The notes: generated by a model from the letters alone, not told the origin. A DNA stretch of 64,000 bases from Streptomyces sp. KMM 9044 (GCF_024701375.2 NZ_CP113910.1:5766001-5830000), one strand, 5' to 3'; positions 7,107-15,587 are shown, counted from the first letter of the stretch. Translations and numbers: made by a program.

Positions 7107-9245
7107 ATGCGGCCCGTTTCCCAGATCGAACGCACGGTGGCGCCCTTCGAGGTCGTCAGCCCCTACCAACCCGGCGGCGACCAGCCGACGGCCATCGCCG
7201 ATCTCGCCCGGCGTATCGAAGCCGGCGAGAAGGACGCCGTCCTCCTGGGCGCGACCGGCACCGGCAAGTCCGCCACCACCGCGTGGATGATCGAAAAACT
7301 CCAGCGCCCCACCCTGGTCATGGCGCCGAACAAGACCCTGGCCGCCCAGCTGGCCAACGAGTTCCGTGAGCTGCTGCCGAACAACGCGGTCGAGTACTTC
7401 GTCTCGTACTACGACTACTACCAACCCGAGGCGTACGTCCCGCAGTCGGACACCTACATCGAGAAGGACTCCTCGGTCAACGAGGAGGTCGAGCGGCTGC
7501 GCCACTCCGCGACCAACTCGCTGCTCACCCGCCGTGACGTCGTCGTGGTGGCCTCGGTCTCCTGCATCTACGGTCTCGGCACCCCGCAGGAGTACGTGGA
7601 CCGCATGGTGCCGCTCCGCGTCGGCGAGGAGTTCGACCGGGACGAGTTGCTGCGCCGCTTCGTGGACATCCAGTACACGCGCAACGACCTGGCCTTCACC
7701 CGGGGCACCTTCCGCGTCCGCGGCGACACCATCGAGATCTTCCCGGTCTACGAGGAGCTCGCCGTCCGCATCGAGATGTTCGGGGACGAGATCGAGGCGC
7801 TCTCCACGCTCCACCCGGTCACCGGTGAGATCATCAGCGACGACCAGCAGCTGTACATCTTCCCGGCCTCCCACTACGTCGCCGGCCCCGAGCGGATGGA
7901 GCGGGCCGTGGGCGACATCGAGAAGGAGCTCACCGGCCGCCTCGCCGAGCTGGAGAAGCAGGGCAAGCTCCTGGAGGCCCAGCGTCTGCGGATGCGCACC
8001 ACCTACGACCTCGAGATGCTCCGCCAGATCGGCAGCTGCTCCGGCGTCGAGAACTACTCGATGCACTTCGACGGCCGCCTGCCCGGTTCCCCGCCGAACA
8101 CCCTGATGGACTACTTCCCCGACGACTTCCTCCTGGTCATCGACGAGTCCCACGTGACCGTGCCCCAGATCGGAGCCATGTACGAGGGCGACGCCTCCCG
8201 CAAGCGCACCCTCGTCGACCACGGCTTCCGTCTCCCCTCCGCCCTGGACAACCGCCCGCTGAAATGGGAGGAGTTCCAGGAGCGCATCGGCCAGGCCGTG
8301 TACCTGTCGGCCACCCCCGGCCAGTACGAGCTCTCCCGGTCGGACGGCGTCGTGGAGCAGATCATCCGCCCCACCGGCCTGGTCGACCCCGAGGTCGTCG
8401 TCAAGCCCACCGAGGGCCAGATCGACGACCTGGTGCACGAGATCCGCTCGCGCGTCGAGAAGGACGAGCGCGTCCTGGTGACCACGCTCACCAAGAAGAT
8501 GGCCGAGGACCTCACCGACTACTTCCTCGAACTCGGCATCCAGGTGCGCTACCTCCACAGCGACGTCGACACCCTGCGCCGTGTCGAGCTGCTCCGGGAG
8601 CTGCGCAGCGGCGAGTACGACGTCCTCGTCGGCATCAACCTGCTGCGTGAGGGCCTCGACCTGCCCGAGGTGTCCCTGGTGGCGATCCTCGACGCAGACA
8701 AGGAGGGCTTCCTGCGCTCGGGCACTTCCCTGATCCAGACCATCGGCCGCGCGGCGCGCAACGTCTCCGGCCAGGTCCACATGTACGCGGACAAGATCAC
8801 CCCGTCGATGGAGAAGGCCATCGACGAGACCAACCGCCGCAGGGAGAAGCAGGTCGCCTACAACCGGGCGAAGGGCATCGACCCCCAGCCGCTCCGCAAG
8901 AAGATCAACGACATCGTCTCCCAGATCGCCCGCGAGGACATCGACACCGAGCAGCTGCTGGGCTCCGGCTACCGACAGGCCAAGAAGGACGGCGGCGGGG
9001 CCAAAGCCCCCGTGCCCGCGCTCGGTACCAAGACGGCCAAGGGCGCGAAGGCCAGGGCCAAGGGCGCCGGACCGGTACCCACCGACCGGCCCGCGGCTGA
9101 GCTCGCCGAGCAGATCGAGGAGCTCACCGCGCGGATGCGGGCCGCCGCCGCCGACCTGCAGTTCGAGATCGCCGCCCGGCTGCGCGACGAGGTGTCCGAG
9201 ATGAAGAAGGAGTTGCGGCAGATGCGGGAGGCGGGCCTGTCCTGA
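7107..9245 (+). CDS. uvrB: excinuclease ABC subunit B
   Basis: A 712-residue UvrB, the damage-verifying helicase-like subunit of nucleotide excision repair. Walker A GATGTGKS at residues 48-55; the beta-hairpin region [13 protein letters not shown] near 100-113; DEAD-box-like VIDESHV near 345; helicase motif [11 protein letters not shown] near 545. A Lys/Ala-rich linker (about 630-660) precedes the C-terminal UVR motif [20 protein letters not shown], which contacts UvrC. Starting at the ATG 7107 places the protein directly after its damage promoter; a longer reading would cross it. Confidence 0.98.
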   Translation: MRPVSQIERTVAPFEVVSPYQPGGDQPTAIADLARRIEAGEKDAVLLGATGTGKSATTAWMIEKLQRPTLVMAPNKTLAAQLANEFRELLPNNAVEYFVSYYDYYQPEAYVPQSDTYIEKDSSVNEEVERLRHSATNSLLTRRDVVVVASVSCIYGLGTPQEYVDRMVPLRVGEEFDRDELLRRFVDIQYTRNDLAFTRGTFRVRGDTIEIFPVYEELAVRIEMFGDEIEALSTLHPVTGEIISDDQQLYIFPASHYVAGPERMERAVGDIEKELTGRLAELEKQGKLLEAQRLRMRTTYDLEMLRQIGSCSGVENYSMHFDGRLPGSPPNTLMDYFPDDFLLVIDESHVTVPQIGAMYEGDASRKRTLVDHGFRLPSALDNRPLKWEEFQERIGQAVYLSATPGQYELSRSDGVVEQIIRPTGLVDPEVVVKPTEGQIDDLVHEIRSRVEKDERVLVTTLTKKMAEDLTDYFLELGIQVRYLHSDVDTLRRVELLRELRSGEYDVLVGINLLREGLDLPEVSLVAILDADKEGFLRSGTSLIQTIGRAARNVSGQVHMYADKITPSMEKAIDETNRRREKQVAYNRAKGIDPQPLRKKINDIVSQIAREDIDTEQLLGSGYRQAKKDGGGAKAPVPALGTKTAKGAKARAKGAGPVPTDRPAAELAEQIEELTARMRAAAADLQFEIAARLRDEVSEMKKELRQMREAGLS

Positions 9246-9326
9246 CGGCGCCGCGTTCCGGCACGGCGTCCGTCCGGCACGGGCTGTGTTGCAAGACCGA
9301 CACAAAGTGCGGACCGGGGTGCGTCA

Positions 9327-9349
9327 CTGTCAGTTCTCCTGCGTAGGGT
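9327..9349 (+). promoter_or_regulatory. PafBC-like promoter upstream of terD
   Basis: CTGTCAGTT (9327-9335), eight bases, TAGGGT (9344-9349). It keeps the TGTCAGT core, spacing and -10 of the RecA-independent damage motif, with mismatches only at positions 1 and 9, the same two positions that differ at uvrC. The terD GTG is 55 bases downstream with its own ribosome-binding site. Confidence 0.6.
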
Positions 9350-9404
9350 TCTGAGCATCCGCGGTTTCGCGGCAACAGGGGAAGTCCGAGAGGGGAATCA
9401 GCGC

Positions 9405-9983
9405 GTGACCGTCAACATGACCAAGGGTCAGGCCATCAGTCTGCAGAAGAACGACGGCGGCAGCCTGACTGCGGTCCGTATGGGTCTCGGCTGGCAGGCG
9501 GCCCCCCGCCGCGGCCTGTTCGGCTCGCGTACCCGGGAGATCGACCTGGACGCCTCCGCAGTCCTGTTCGCCGACAAGCAGCCGGTCGACGTCGTCTTCT
9601 TCCGCCACCTGGTGAGCGACGACGGCTCCGTGCGCCACACCGGCGACAACCTCGTCGGCGGCGTCGGCCAGGGCGGCGACGACGAGGCCATTCTCGTCGA
9701 CCTGTCCCGTGTCCCGGTCCACATCGACCAGATCGTCTTCACCGTGAACTCCTTCACGGGCCAGACCTTCCAGGAGGTGCAGAACGCGTTCTGCCGTCTC
9801 GTCGACGAGACCAACGGTGAGGAGCTCGCCCGCTACACGCTGGCCGGCGGCGGCTCCTACACGGCCCAGCTGATGGCGAAGGTGCACCGCTCGGGCACGG
9901 GCTGGACGATGACGGCCCTCGGCAACCCGGCCAACGGCCGCACCTTCCAGGACCTGATGCCGGCGATCCTGCCGGTGCTCTGA
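9405..9983 (+). CDS. terD: TerD-family stress protein
   Basis: A 192-residue TerD-domain protein. The domain runs the whole length: KGQAISLQKNDGGSLTAVRMGLGW, the Asp-rich Ca2+-binding segment IDLDASAVLF, SDDGSVRHTGDNLVGG and DDEAILVDLSRVP, and the C-terminal ELARYTLAGGGSYTAQLMAKVHRSGTGW. TerD proteins are soluble, calcium-binding members of tellurite-resistance and chemical-stress systems, of unclear exact job. The GTG at 9405 follows GAGAGGGGA at 9388-9396. Neighbours are a TerD-fusion gene and terC downstream, so a small ter cluster. A damage-type promoter motif lies upstream. Confidence 0.93.
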   Translation: MTVNMTKGQAISLQKNDGGSLTAVRMGLGWQAAPRRGLFGSRTREIDLDASAVLFADKQPVDVVFFRHLVSDDGSVRHTGDNLVGGVGQGGDDEAILVDLSRVPVHIDQIVFTVNSFTGQTFQEVQNAFCRLVDETNGEELARYTLAGGGSYTAQLMAKVHRSGTGWTMTALGNPANGRTFQDLMPAILPVL

Positions 9984-10098
9984 GCGTCCAGAGCGGCCCC
10001 CGGACCACCGCAGGCGACGCGGCGGGCAGCGCGTCACCAGCGGTACGTCACGCACGGCAGAACACGAGCGACACACGCGACACAGGGGGAAGAGGGCG

Positions 10099-12093
10099 AT
10101 GACGGCTGAGCTGGTGCGGGGACAGAACCACCCGCTCTCCCGGTCCCGTCTCGAGATCCGGGTCTCGGCCGGCACGCCGGTCGTGACCGCGGCCGCGCTC
10201 GGCGACGAGAACGGCAGGATCCACGGGATGGAGTGGGTGGCCCACCCGGGCTCGCCCACCCAGCCCGGTCTGGAGGTGTCACGGCAGGCCGCGGCCGACC
10301 ACCGGCTCGCGGTGGACCTGGACGCCCTGGCCGACGCGGTCCACCGCGTCGGTGTGCTGCTCGCCCTGCCCGCCCCCGCCGGCCAGGGCCCCACCCGCTT
10401 CGGCGCCGTCGCCGCACCCTTCGTCGCGGTCACCGGGCTGGACGGCACCGAGGTGGCCAGCTACACCATCACCGGCCTGGAAGCCGAGACGGCCGTCGTC
10501 GCCCTGGAGCTCTACCGGCGCCAGGGGGCCTGGAAGGTGCGCGCGGTCGGTCAGGGATACGCAGGCGGCCTGGCCGAGCTTCTCACCGACCAGGCCCTGC
10601 CCCAGGCACGGCAGCTCGCGGGCAGCATCGAGGAAGTGGTCGCCCGGGGCCTGGCCCGCTCCGTGCAGGCGCCCCCGCCCCGCCCTTCCGAAGGCGACCG
10701 TTCCCGCCGGGCGGCCACTCCGGCCCGCCACCCCGACCAGGCCGGCGGCACCGCACCCCCGGGCGCCCCCGGCCCCGTGCCGCCCGCGTACGGTGGGCAG
10801 CCGACCGGGCCGCCGGGCCAGGGGGGACCACAGCCGGCCTGCCCCGGAGGAGCCGCGGATCCGTCCACGACGACCGTCGGCGGCCCCATCGACTACAGCC
10901 ATCCCCGCCGGCAGAGTACCGCCCCGCCGACCGCGCCCCAGGCCCCGCCGGGACAGCCCGCGCAGCCCGTCGCGGGCGACGCGACCGGCTGGTCCATGGA
11001 GGAGCGCCTCTACAACCAGGTCTGGGGCATGTTCGAGGACCTGGCCCGCACCACCGCCGCCTACCGCAGTGCCGTCGATTTCGCCGAGTCCCGCATGGAC
11101 AAGGAGCTGGAGCAGGTCCTGTCCGACCCGCGCAACCGGATCGGCGGCCAGGGCGACGCGGCGCGCGAGGTGGCCAGAGCCCGGCAGGCCCAGCTCGTCG
11201 ACCGGGCGAGGGAGGCCCTCGACCGCGACCTCGCCCAGCTCGCCGCCGAGGCCGGGGTCGTCGAACCCGCCCTGCCCGCGGCGTACGCCCGCTGGGACAA
11301 CCCCGTCTGGTGCGCCTACCGGGTACCGATGGAGATTCCCATGGCGCTGCGCCTGGGCGACCTCCGGCTGCCCGAGGCCGACCGGATCCGCATCCCGATG
11401 CTGCTCCGGCTGCCGCTGGAGCGCGGCCTGTGGATCGACAGCGGCCGGACCGAGGCCCTGGACGAGTTGTTCACCGACGCCCACGACATGCGGCGTCTCG
11501 CCGTGGAGGCGGCGGTGGCACACGCGGCACGCCTGCTCGCGGTCTATCCGGCGGGCGAATTCACCGTGCACGTCGTCGACCCGGCCGGGGCGGGCACGCA
11601 GCCGCTGGTGCCGCTGACGCGCAACGGTGTGCTGGCGGCCCCGCCCGCCCAGGGTGCCGCGGGCGTCACGGATGTCCTGGGCCGGCTCACCCGGCGCGTC
11701 GACCTGGTGCAGATGGCGCTGCGTGGCTCAGCGGCCGACTCGCTGCCGCCCGGCTTCGACACCTCCCAGCAGCTGCTGATCGTCAACGACTTCCCGCACG
11801 GTTTCGACGACCGTGCCGTGAACCAACTGCGCTACCTCGCCGACGAGGGCCCGTCCTCCGGCGTCCACCTGATGATGGTCGCCGACCGTGAGGAGTCCTC
11901 CGGATACGGCCCGCTGCTCGACCCCCTGTGGCGTTCCCTGCTGCGGCTGACCCCGGTGGCCGGCAGTCATCTGGCCGATCCGTGGGTCGGACACGCCTGG
12001 ACGTACGAGCCTCCGCTCCTGCCGCCGGGCAGCCAGGTTCTCCAGCAGGTGCTCACCCGGGTCGCCGAGGCCCGACGGGCACGGCGGCCCTGA
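10099..12093 (+). CDS. TerD-domain protein with degenerate FtsK/HerA-like C-terminal region
   Basis: A 664-residue three-part protein. Residues 1-185 are a TerD-like beta domain (GDENGRIHGMEWVAHPG, SYTITGLEAETAVVALELYRRQGAWKVRAVGQGYAGGLAELL). Residues 190-300 are a Pro/Gly/Gln-rich linker. Residues 300-664 begin with a charged helical segment (SMEERLYNQVWGMFEDLART) and continue as what resembles the FtsK/SpoIIIE ATPase fold in Streptomyces Ter-type proteins: IPMLLRLPLERGLWIDSG, where an ATP loop is expected, and QLLIVNDFPHGFDD in Walker B position. No GxxxxGK[ST] loop is visible, so ATPase activity is doubtful. It is 115 bp downstream of terD, probably cotranscribed. Confidence 0.75.
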   Translation: MTAELVRGQNHPLSRSRLEIRVSAGTPVVTAAALGDENGRIHGMEWVAHPGSPTQPGLEVSRQAAADHRLAVDLDALADAVHRVGVLLALPAPAGQGPTRFGAVAAPFVAVTGLDGTEVASYTITGLEAETAVVALELYRRQGAWKVRAVGQGYAGGLAELLTDQALPQARQLAGSIEEVVARGLARSVQAPPPRPSEGDRSRRAATPARHPDQAGGTAPPGAPGPVPPAYGGQPTGPPGQGGPQPACPGGAADPSTTTVGGPIDYSHPRRQSTAPPTAPQAPPGQPAQPVAGDATGWSMEERLYNQVWGMFEDLARTTAAYRSAVDFAESRMDKELEQVLSDPRNRIGGQGDAAREVARARQAQLVDRAREALDRDLAQLAAEAGVVEPALPAAYARWDNPVWCAYRVPMEIPMALRLGDLRLPEADRIRIPMLLRLPLERGLWIDSGRTEALDELFTDAHDMRRLAVEAAVAHAARLLAVYPAGEFTVHVVDPAGAGTQPLVPLTRNGVLAAPPAQGAAGVTDVLGRLTRRVDLVQMALRGSAADSLPPGFDTSQQLLIVNDFPHGFDDRAVNQLRYLADEGPSSGVHLMMVADREESSGYGPLLDPLWRSLLRLTPVAGSHLADPWVGHAWTYEPPLLPPGSQVLQQVLTRVAEARRARRP

Positions 12094-12207
12094 CCGGGAA
12101 CCCGTGACCGTGCGTCCACAACCGCCGCAGTGGTGTCCCACCTCTTGGACCATGTCTCCGTAAGACCGCCTCCCAACTGGGCCCTTGGGGTTTCTTTTAC
12201 CTCGCTC

Positions 12208-12237
12208 TTTACCAAACCTTGGTGATGAGGGTAAAGT
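12208..12237 (+). promoter_or_regulatory. candidate promoter of the terC leader
   Basis: TTTACC (12208-12213) and TAAAGT (12232-12237) with an 18-bp gap, in a short AT-richer patch directly before the riboswitch-like leader. Sequence only; the transcription start is not known. Confidence 0.4.
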
Positions 12238-12243
12238 TTTGCA

Positions 12244-12380
12244 CACGGAGGGGAGTACTCCCCGTCTGTGCGGCGACCCCGTCAATACGGATCAGGCCTG
12301 ATCCCGGGGCGTCGGCCCATGGGCCCGTCCGGGTGCCGGCAAGCACCAAAGGGCCTGGGTGGAAGAGACCTCCGGCAGCG
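12244..12380 (+). ncRNA. yybP-ykoY-type (Mn2+) riboswitch candidate
   Basis: A 5' leader before terC with the layout of the manganese-sensing yybP-ykoY family: a closing stem CGGAGG (12246-12251) with CCTCCG (12369-12374), the sequence GGGGAGTA straight after the 5' strand, a GTCAATACGG segment (12281-12290) that resembles the family's GTCAATNCG, and AGAGACC just before the 3' closing strand. TerC/Alx-type membrane proteins are the classic gene partner of this riboswitch. Internal helices are GC-rich and not modelled here. Confidence 0.7.
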
Positions 12381-12419
12381 ATGACGCTGACATTTCCCGT
12401 GAGACGTATCTGCCGGAGG
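12369..12419 (+). promoter_or_regulatory. ribosome-binding-site sequestering hairpin of terC
   Basis: CCTCCGGCAG (12369-12378) is perfectly complementary to CTGCCGGAGG (12410-12419), which contains the GGAGG ribosome-binding site four bases before the terC GTG. The first six bases of the left arm are also the 3' strand of the aptamer's closing stem, so the two pairings exclude each other. This predicts a translational switch: ligand-bound aptamer frees the ribosome site. Confidence 0.75.
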
Positions 12420-12423
12420 CGCA

Positions 12424-13428
12424 GTGGACGTTACCCCGACCCTTTGGGTCCTGACCGTCGTGGGCCTTGTCGCCCTCATCGCGATCGACTTCTTCATCGG
12501 GCGCAAGCCGCACGACGTTTCCCTCAAGGAAGCCGGGACCTGGACCGTTGTCTGGATCGTCCTGGCCGTGCTCTTCGGGCTCGGCCTGCTGGTCTTCGGT
12601 GGAGGGCAACCCGCAGGTGAGTTCTTCGCCGGCTACATCACCGAAAAATCTCTGAGCGTAGACAACCTGTTCGTCTTCGTCCTGATCATGGCGAAGTTCG
12701 CGGTGCCGTCGCAGTACCAGCAGAGGGTGCTCCTGATCGGTGTGGTCATCGCCCTGGTGCTGCGGACGATCTTCATCGCCGCGGGCGCCGCGATCATCGC
12801 CAGTTTCTCGTGGGTCTTCTACCTCTTCGGTGCCTTCCTGATCTACACGGCCTGGAAGCTCGTCCAGGAGGCCCGCGCCGACGAGGAGGACGAGGAGTTC
12901 GAGGAGAACAAGCTCCTCAAGGCCGCCGAGCGCAGGTTCGGCGTGGCCGACCGGTACCACGGCACCAAGCTGTGGATCGAGCAGAACGGCAAGCGGGTCA
13001 TGACCCCGATGCTGGTCGTGATGCTCGCCATCGGCACCACGGACGTGCTCTTCGCGCTCGACTCGATCCCCGCGATCTTCGGTCTGACCCAGGACCCGTA
13101 CATCGTGTTCACCGCGAACGCGTTCGCCCTCATGGGTCTGCGGCAGCTGTACTTCCTCATCGGCGGTCTGCTGCGGAAGCTGGTCCACCTGTCCTACGGC
13201 CTGTCGATCATTCTCGGCTTCATCGGCGTGAAGCTTGTCCTGCACGCACTGCACGAGTCCGGGGTGCATGTTCCCGAGATCAGCATCCCGGTGTCGCTGG
13301 CTGTGATCTGCGGTGTCCTGGTCGTCACCACGATCACCAGCCTCAGGGCCTCCAAGAAGCAGGCGCTGAAGGGCCAGGCGGAGAAAGGCCGGTCCGAGGG
13401 CACCGACAAGGACAGCGTCGACGTCTGA
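12424..13428 (+). CDS. terC: TerC-family integral membrane protein
   Basis: A 334-residue polytopic membrane protein of the TerC/Alx family with about eight or nine helices. Family marks: IDFFIGRKPHDVSLKEAG near the start, FAGYITEKSLSVDNLFVF (acidic residue in the membrane, in the family's metal-site position), a cytoplasmic acidic loop EADEEDEEFEEN, and IGTTDVLFALDSIPAIFGLT with the second Asp pair. These proteins are linked to Mn2+ export or metalation of exported proteins. The Mn2+-riboswitch-like leader supports a manganese role. A charged Lys-rich tail ends it. Confidence 0.93.
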   Translation: MDVTPTLWVLTVVGLVALIAIDFFIGRKPHDVSLKEAGTWTVVWIVLAVLFGLGLLVFGGGQPAGEFFAGYITEKSLSVDNLFVFVLIMAKFAVPSQYQQRVLLIGVVIALVLRTIFIAAGAAIIASFSWVFYLFGAFLIYTAWKLVQEARADEEDEEFEENKLLKAAERRFGVADRYHGTKLWIEQNGKRVMTPMLVVMLAIGTTDVLFALDSIPAIFGLTQDPYIVFTANAFALMGLRQLYFLIGGLLRKLVHLSYGLSIILGFIGVKLVLHALHESGVHVPEISIPVSLAVICGVLVVTTITSLRASKKQALKGQAEKGRSEGTDKDSVDV

Positions 13429-13436
13429 CCCGACGT

Positions 13437-13460
13437 CCTGCCCGTCCGGGGACGGGCAGG
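13437..13460 (+). terminator. hairpin terminator after terC
   Basis: Perfect 11-bp stem CCTGCCCGTCC (13437-13447) with GGACGGGCAGG (13450-13460), followed by GGGTTT. Nine bases after the terC stop. Confidence 0.75.
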
Positions 13461-13613
13461 GGGTTTCCGGGAGCGGGGTGCGGCAGGCAGTCGCGCCCCG
13501 CTCCCGGCATCTGCCTGTCCCCTGCCGGACCAGGAAAGAACAACCCGCGGGGGGACGCGGCCACGCTCACTGCCGTCCGCCCATGACCGTCCCCTCAGCC
13601 AGTAGAGGAGATC

Positions 13614-13814
13614 ATGCGCGACCACCACGACCACCACCTCGAAACGACAGGGACGACGCGAGCGATCGGGTCCGCCGGGTGTCGGCGAGACCGGTCGCAC
13701 GGCCGGACACCCGCACAGGGCGGGAGTCTTCAAGTGGCCGATATGATGATTCATCCCTCGGGGCGCCGAGCGGCCGAACTCCGGGGTCCGTTCAGGTCCG
13801 AGGGCTCCGCATGA
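13614..13814 (+). CDS. possible small His-rich protein, unknown
   Basis: A 66-residue frame beginning MRDHHDHHLETTG with GAGGAG at 13605-13610 before its ATG. Its stop codon overlaps the start of the truncated antiporter (ATGA at 13811-13814), which would allow translational coupling. Beyond the His-rich start nothing is recognisable and the rest is Arg/Gly-rich, so it may be chance. The remainder of the stretch 13461-13613 holds nothing I can identify. Confidence 0.25.
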   Translation: MRDHHDHHLETTGTTRAIGSAGCRRDRSHGRTPAQGGSLQVADMMIHPSGRRAAELRGPFRSEGSA

Positions 13815-14062
13815 ACACTTCGAGCAGAACACTCGCGGGCCGGTGGACGACCGCGGTACCCGTCCTCGCTGTGGTTCTCCTGGCTCTGACCTGGGGAAGC
13901 AAACTGTCCGGCGTGGTCATCGCCGTGACGGTCGTGGCGCTGGCGGCAGCTGTGCTGGCCGCGGTGCACCACGCGGAGGTGGTGGCCCACCGGGTCGGTG
14001 AACCGTTCGGGGTGCACCTGGTGATCCTCGCGGCCTATCTCGAACTGGCGATCAACCCGTAG
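13811..14062 (+). pseudogene. chaA: calcium/proton antiporter (ChaA-type), internally deleted
   Basis: An 83-residue frame. Residues 1-67 match the N-terminus of ChaA-type Ca2+(Na+)/H+ antiporters (two hydrophobic helices, then VHHAEVVAHRVGEPFG, the start of the first family signature). The next 16 residues, [16 protein letters not shown], match the extreme C-terminus of the same family. The roughly 280 residues between, including the ion-exchange core, are absent, and the join is in frame. A clean internal deletion is the simplest explanation; the product cannot transport. Family boundaries are from memory of the family, not from an alignment. Confidence 0.75.
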
Positions 14063-14228
14063 CACCGAACCTGGAAACCGCCTCCGGGCGGGGGCGTGTC
14101 CCGCGCAGACCCACGTGCCGACGCACCCCCACCCGGAGGGCTCCGTCGGCACGGCGGTACCGGGGCAACCATCGGCATGGGGCGTGATAGACCTTTTCCC
14201 GATCTTTTTCGAACGGACCGGAGGAACT

Positions 14229-14702
14229 GTGCACCGCAGCCTGGCCGATGCCCCGATCATGATTCTCAACGGTCCCAATCTGAACCTGCTCGGGCAGCGG
14301 CAGCCGAAGATCTACGGCTCCGAGACGCTCGCCGACGTGGAGGTGCTGTGTGTCGAGGCGGCAGGCGCCCACGGAGGCACGGTGGACCTGCGGCAGTCCA
14401 ATCACGAGGGCGAGCTGGTGGACTGGATCCACGAGGCGCGGCTGAACCACAGTGGCATCGTGATCAATCCCGGTGCCTACTCGCACACCTCCGTCGCCAT
14501 CCTGGATGCCCTCAACGCCTGCGACGGACTGCCCGTGGTGGAGGTCCACATCTCCAACATCCACCGGCGCGAGTCCTTCCGGCACCACTCCTACGTCTCG
14601 CTGCGGGCCGACGGGGTCATCGCGGGCTGCGGGGTCCAGGGGTACGTGTTCGCGGTGGAGCGGATCGCGGCGCTGGCCGGCACCGGGCGGGCACCGGCGT
14701 GA
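14229..14702 (+). CDS. aroQ: 3-dehydroquinate dehydratase, type II
   Basis: A 157-residue type II dehydroquinase, third step of the shikimate pathway (3-dehydroquinate to 3-dehydroshikimate). Motifs in order: [20 protein letters not shown] with the catalytic Arg and Tyr loop, [33 protein letters not shown] with catalytic Glu/His region, and [18 protein letters not shown] 14229 is chosen because GGAGG lies at 14220-14224, just 4 bases before it; a longer in-frame start adds 38 residues of no family similarity. The other shikimate genes are not nearby. Confidence 0.96.
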   Translation: MHRSLADAPIMILNGPNLNLLGQRQPKIYGSETLADVEVLCVEAAGAHGGTVDLRQSNHEGELVDWIHEARLNHSGIVINPGAYSHTSVAILDALNACDGLPVVEVHISNIHRRESFRHHSYVSLRADGVIAGCGVQGYVFAVERIAALAGTGRAPA

Positions 14703-14729
14703 GCCCCGCCCTGGAAAGGCGGGGCTCAC
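14699..14729 (+). terminator. terminator overlapping the aroQ stop codon
   Basis: Perfect 12-bp stem GTGAGCCCCGCC (14699-14710) with GGCGGGGCTCAC (14718-14729), loop of seven. The TGA stop of aroQ (14700-14702) is part of the left arm, so the last translating ribosome would melt it. Confidence 0.75.
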
Positions 14730-14775
14730 GCCGGACCTGCGCCCGGGCCGTGGGGCCGTGCCGCCCGGCCGCCCC

Positions 14776-14950
14776 TCACCAGCCTCGTGCGTGCCACTGT
14801 GGCAGTTGCGGGCGCTCCGCGCCCAGCGTGGTGTCGTTGCCGTGCCCGGGGTGGACCCAGGTCTCGTCCAGGAGCACGTCGAAGATCTTCGTCTCGACGT
14901 CATGGAGCGGTCGGGCGAACGCCTCCGGGTCCTTCTGAGTGTTGCCCACA
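14776..14950 (-). pseudogene. duplicated 3' fragment of the MBL hydrolase gene
   Basis: Minus strand encodes ...LHDVETKIFDVLLDETWVHPGHGNDTTLGAERPQLPQWHARGW and stop, nearly identical to the last ~45 residues of the intact MBL hydrolase at 15588-16241 (FDVLPDETWVYPGHGNDTTLGAERPNLAEWHARGW). Similarity stops near 14950, so only the last quarter is left and the metal site is gone. Same orientation as the intact copy. Confidence 0.85.
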
Positions 14951-14954
14951 CCGC

Positions 14955-15130
14955 CGGGGAACCCCGCGGTCCGGCAGATGACCGGCCGGGACCAGGAGGA
15001 GACCGCGGCCGTCCTCAGCACCCCCGGCATCCCGGAGCTGATCGCCGCGACCACCCAGGCCGCCCGCGCGTTCCTCGCCGGGCCGAGCGCCGGACCGCTG
15101 AACATTGCGGTCGGCTGCGTCGGCGGACGT
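14955..15130 (+). pseudogene. remnant of a RapZ C-terminal-domain-like protein
   Basis: In one plus-strand frame: STPGIPELIAATTQAARAFL...GPLNIAVGCVGGRHRG. The IAVGCxGGxHR core is the hallmark of the RapZ C-terminal domain (compare [13 protein letters not shown] in the intact rapZ of this window). After RHRG the frame loses similarity. Streptomyces also have short stand-alone proteins of this type, which may be the parent. Confidence 0.55.
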
Positions 15131-15144
15131 CACCGAGGTCGTAC

Positions 15145-15330
15145 GTCTGTCCGGACGGGCGGCAGGTCATGGGCGGTGGCGCTTCGGCGAGCGGGCGTGA
15201 GTCCGTCCTGATCTCGTCGAAGCCCGGCTTCAAGAGCGAGGGTGCCCGCAGCGACGGCTGGTGGGGTCAGGCGGGCAGCTTCTACGAGCCGATCACCTTG
15301 GACGTATACGTGACGAGCGCCGGCAGGTAG
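15145..15330 (+). pseudogene. C-terminal remnant of a secreted Gly/Trp-rich protein
   Basis: A plus-strand frame ends YVCPDGRQVMGGGASAS...SDGWWGQAGSFYEPITLDVYVTSAGR and stop at 15330. The CPxGxQVxGGG start and the GW...A...F...ITLxVYV rhythm are those of short beta-rich repeats at the ends of secreted actinobacterial proteins. There is no start or signal peptide, so it is only a tail. The following 15331-15587 contains nothing I can identify. Confidence 0.45.
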
Positions 15331-15587
15331 CAGCCGGAGCATAGGAGGGCCCGCCGACCCGACCGGCCGTGCAAGCCCTCTGCTGCGCGGGGCGGGGGCC
15401 CTGAGGTCAGACTCCGAGCAGTGAGCCGCGGGACCCAATCGGATGGTGGACCTGGACGTCGGGTCGGCAGAGGCGCGGTCGGCACCGGTCTTACGGAGCG
15501 CGCTCTGGCGCCAGTGGGTGGGGGGCAGCCGTTGCGCCGCGTCCCTGAGGGGGTGGGGTGCGGCCGTGCAAATCCAGTCGCCCTCGG

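Noticed and set aside
10279..11571. Minus-strand 430-residue frame opposite the TerD fusion
   Set aside because: Shadow of the coding strand; composition and lack of start signals argue against a gene.
13742..13747. TATGAT as -10 of the truncated antiporter
   Set aside because: No acceptable -35 at 16-19 bp; left uncalled.
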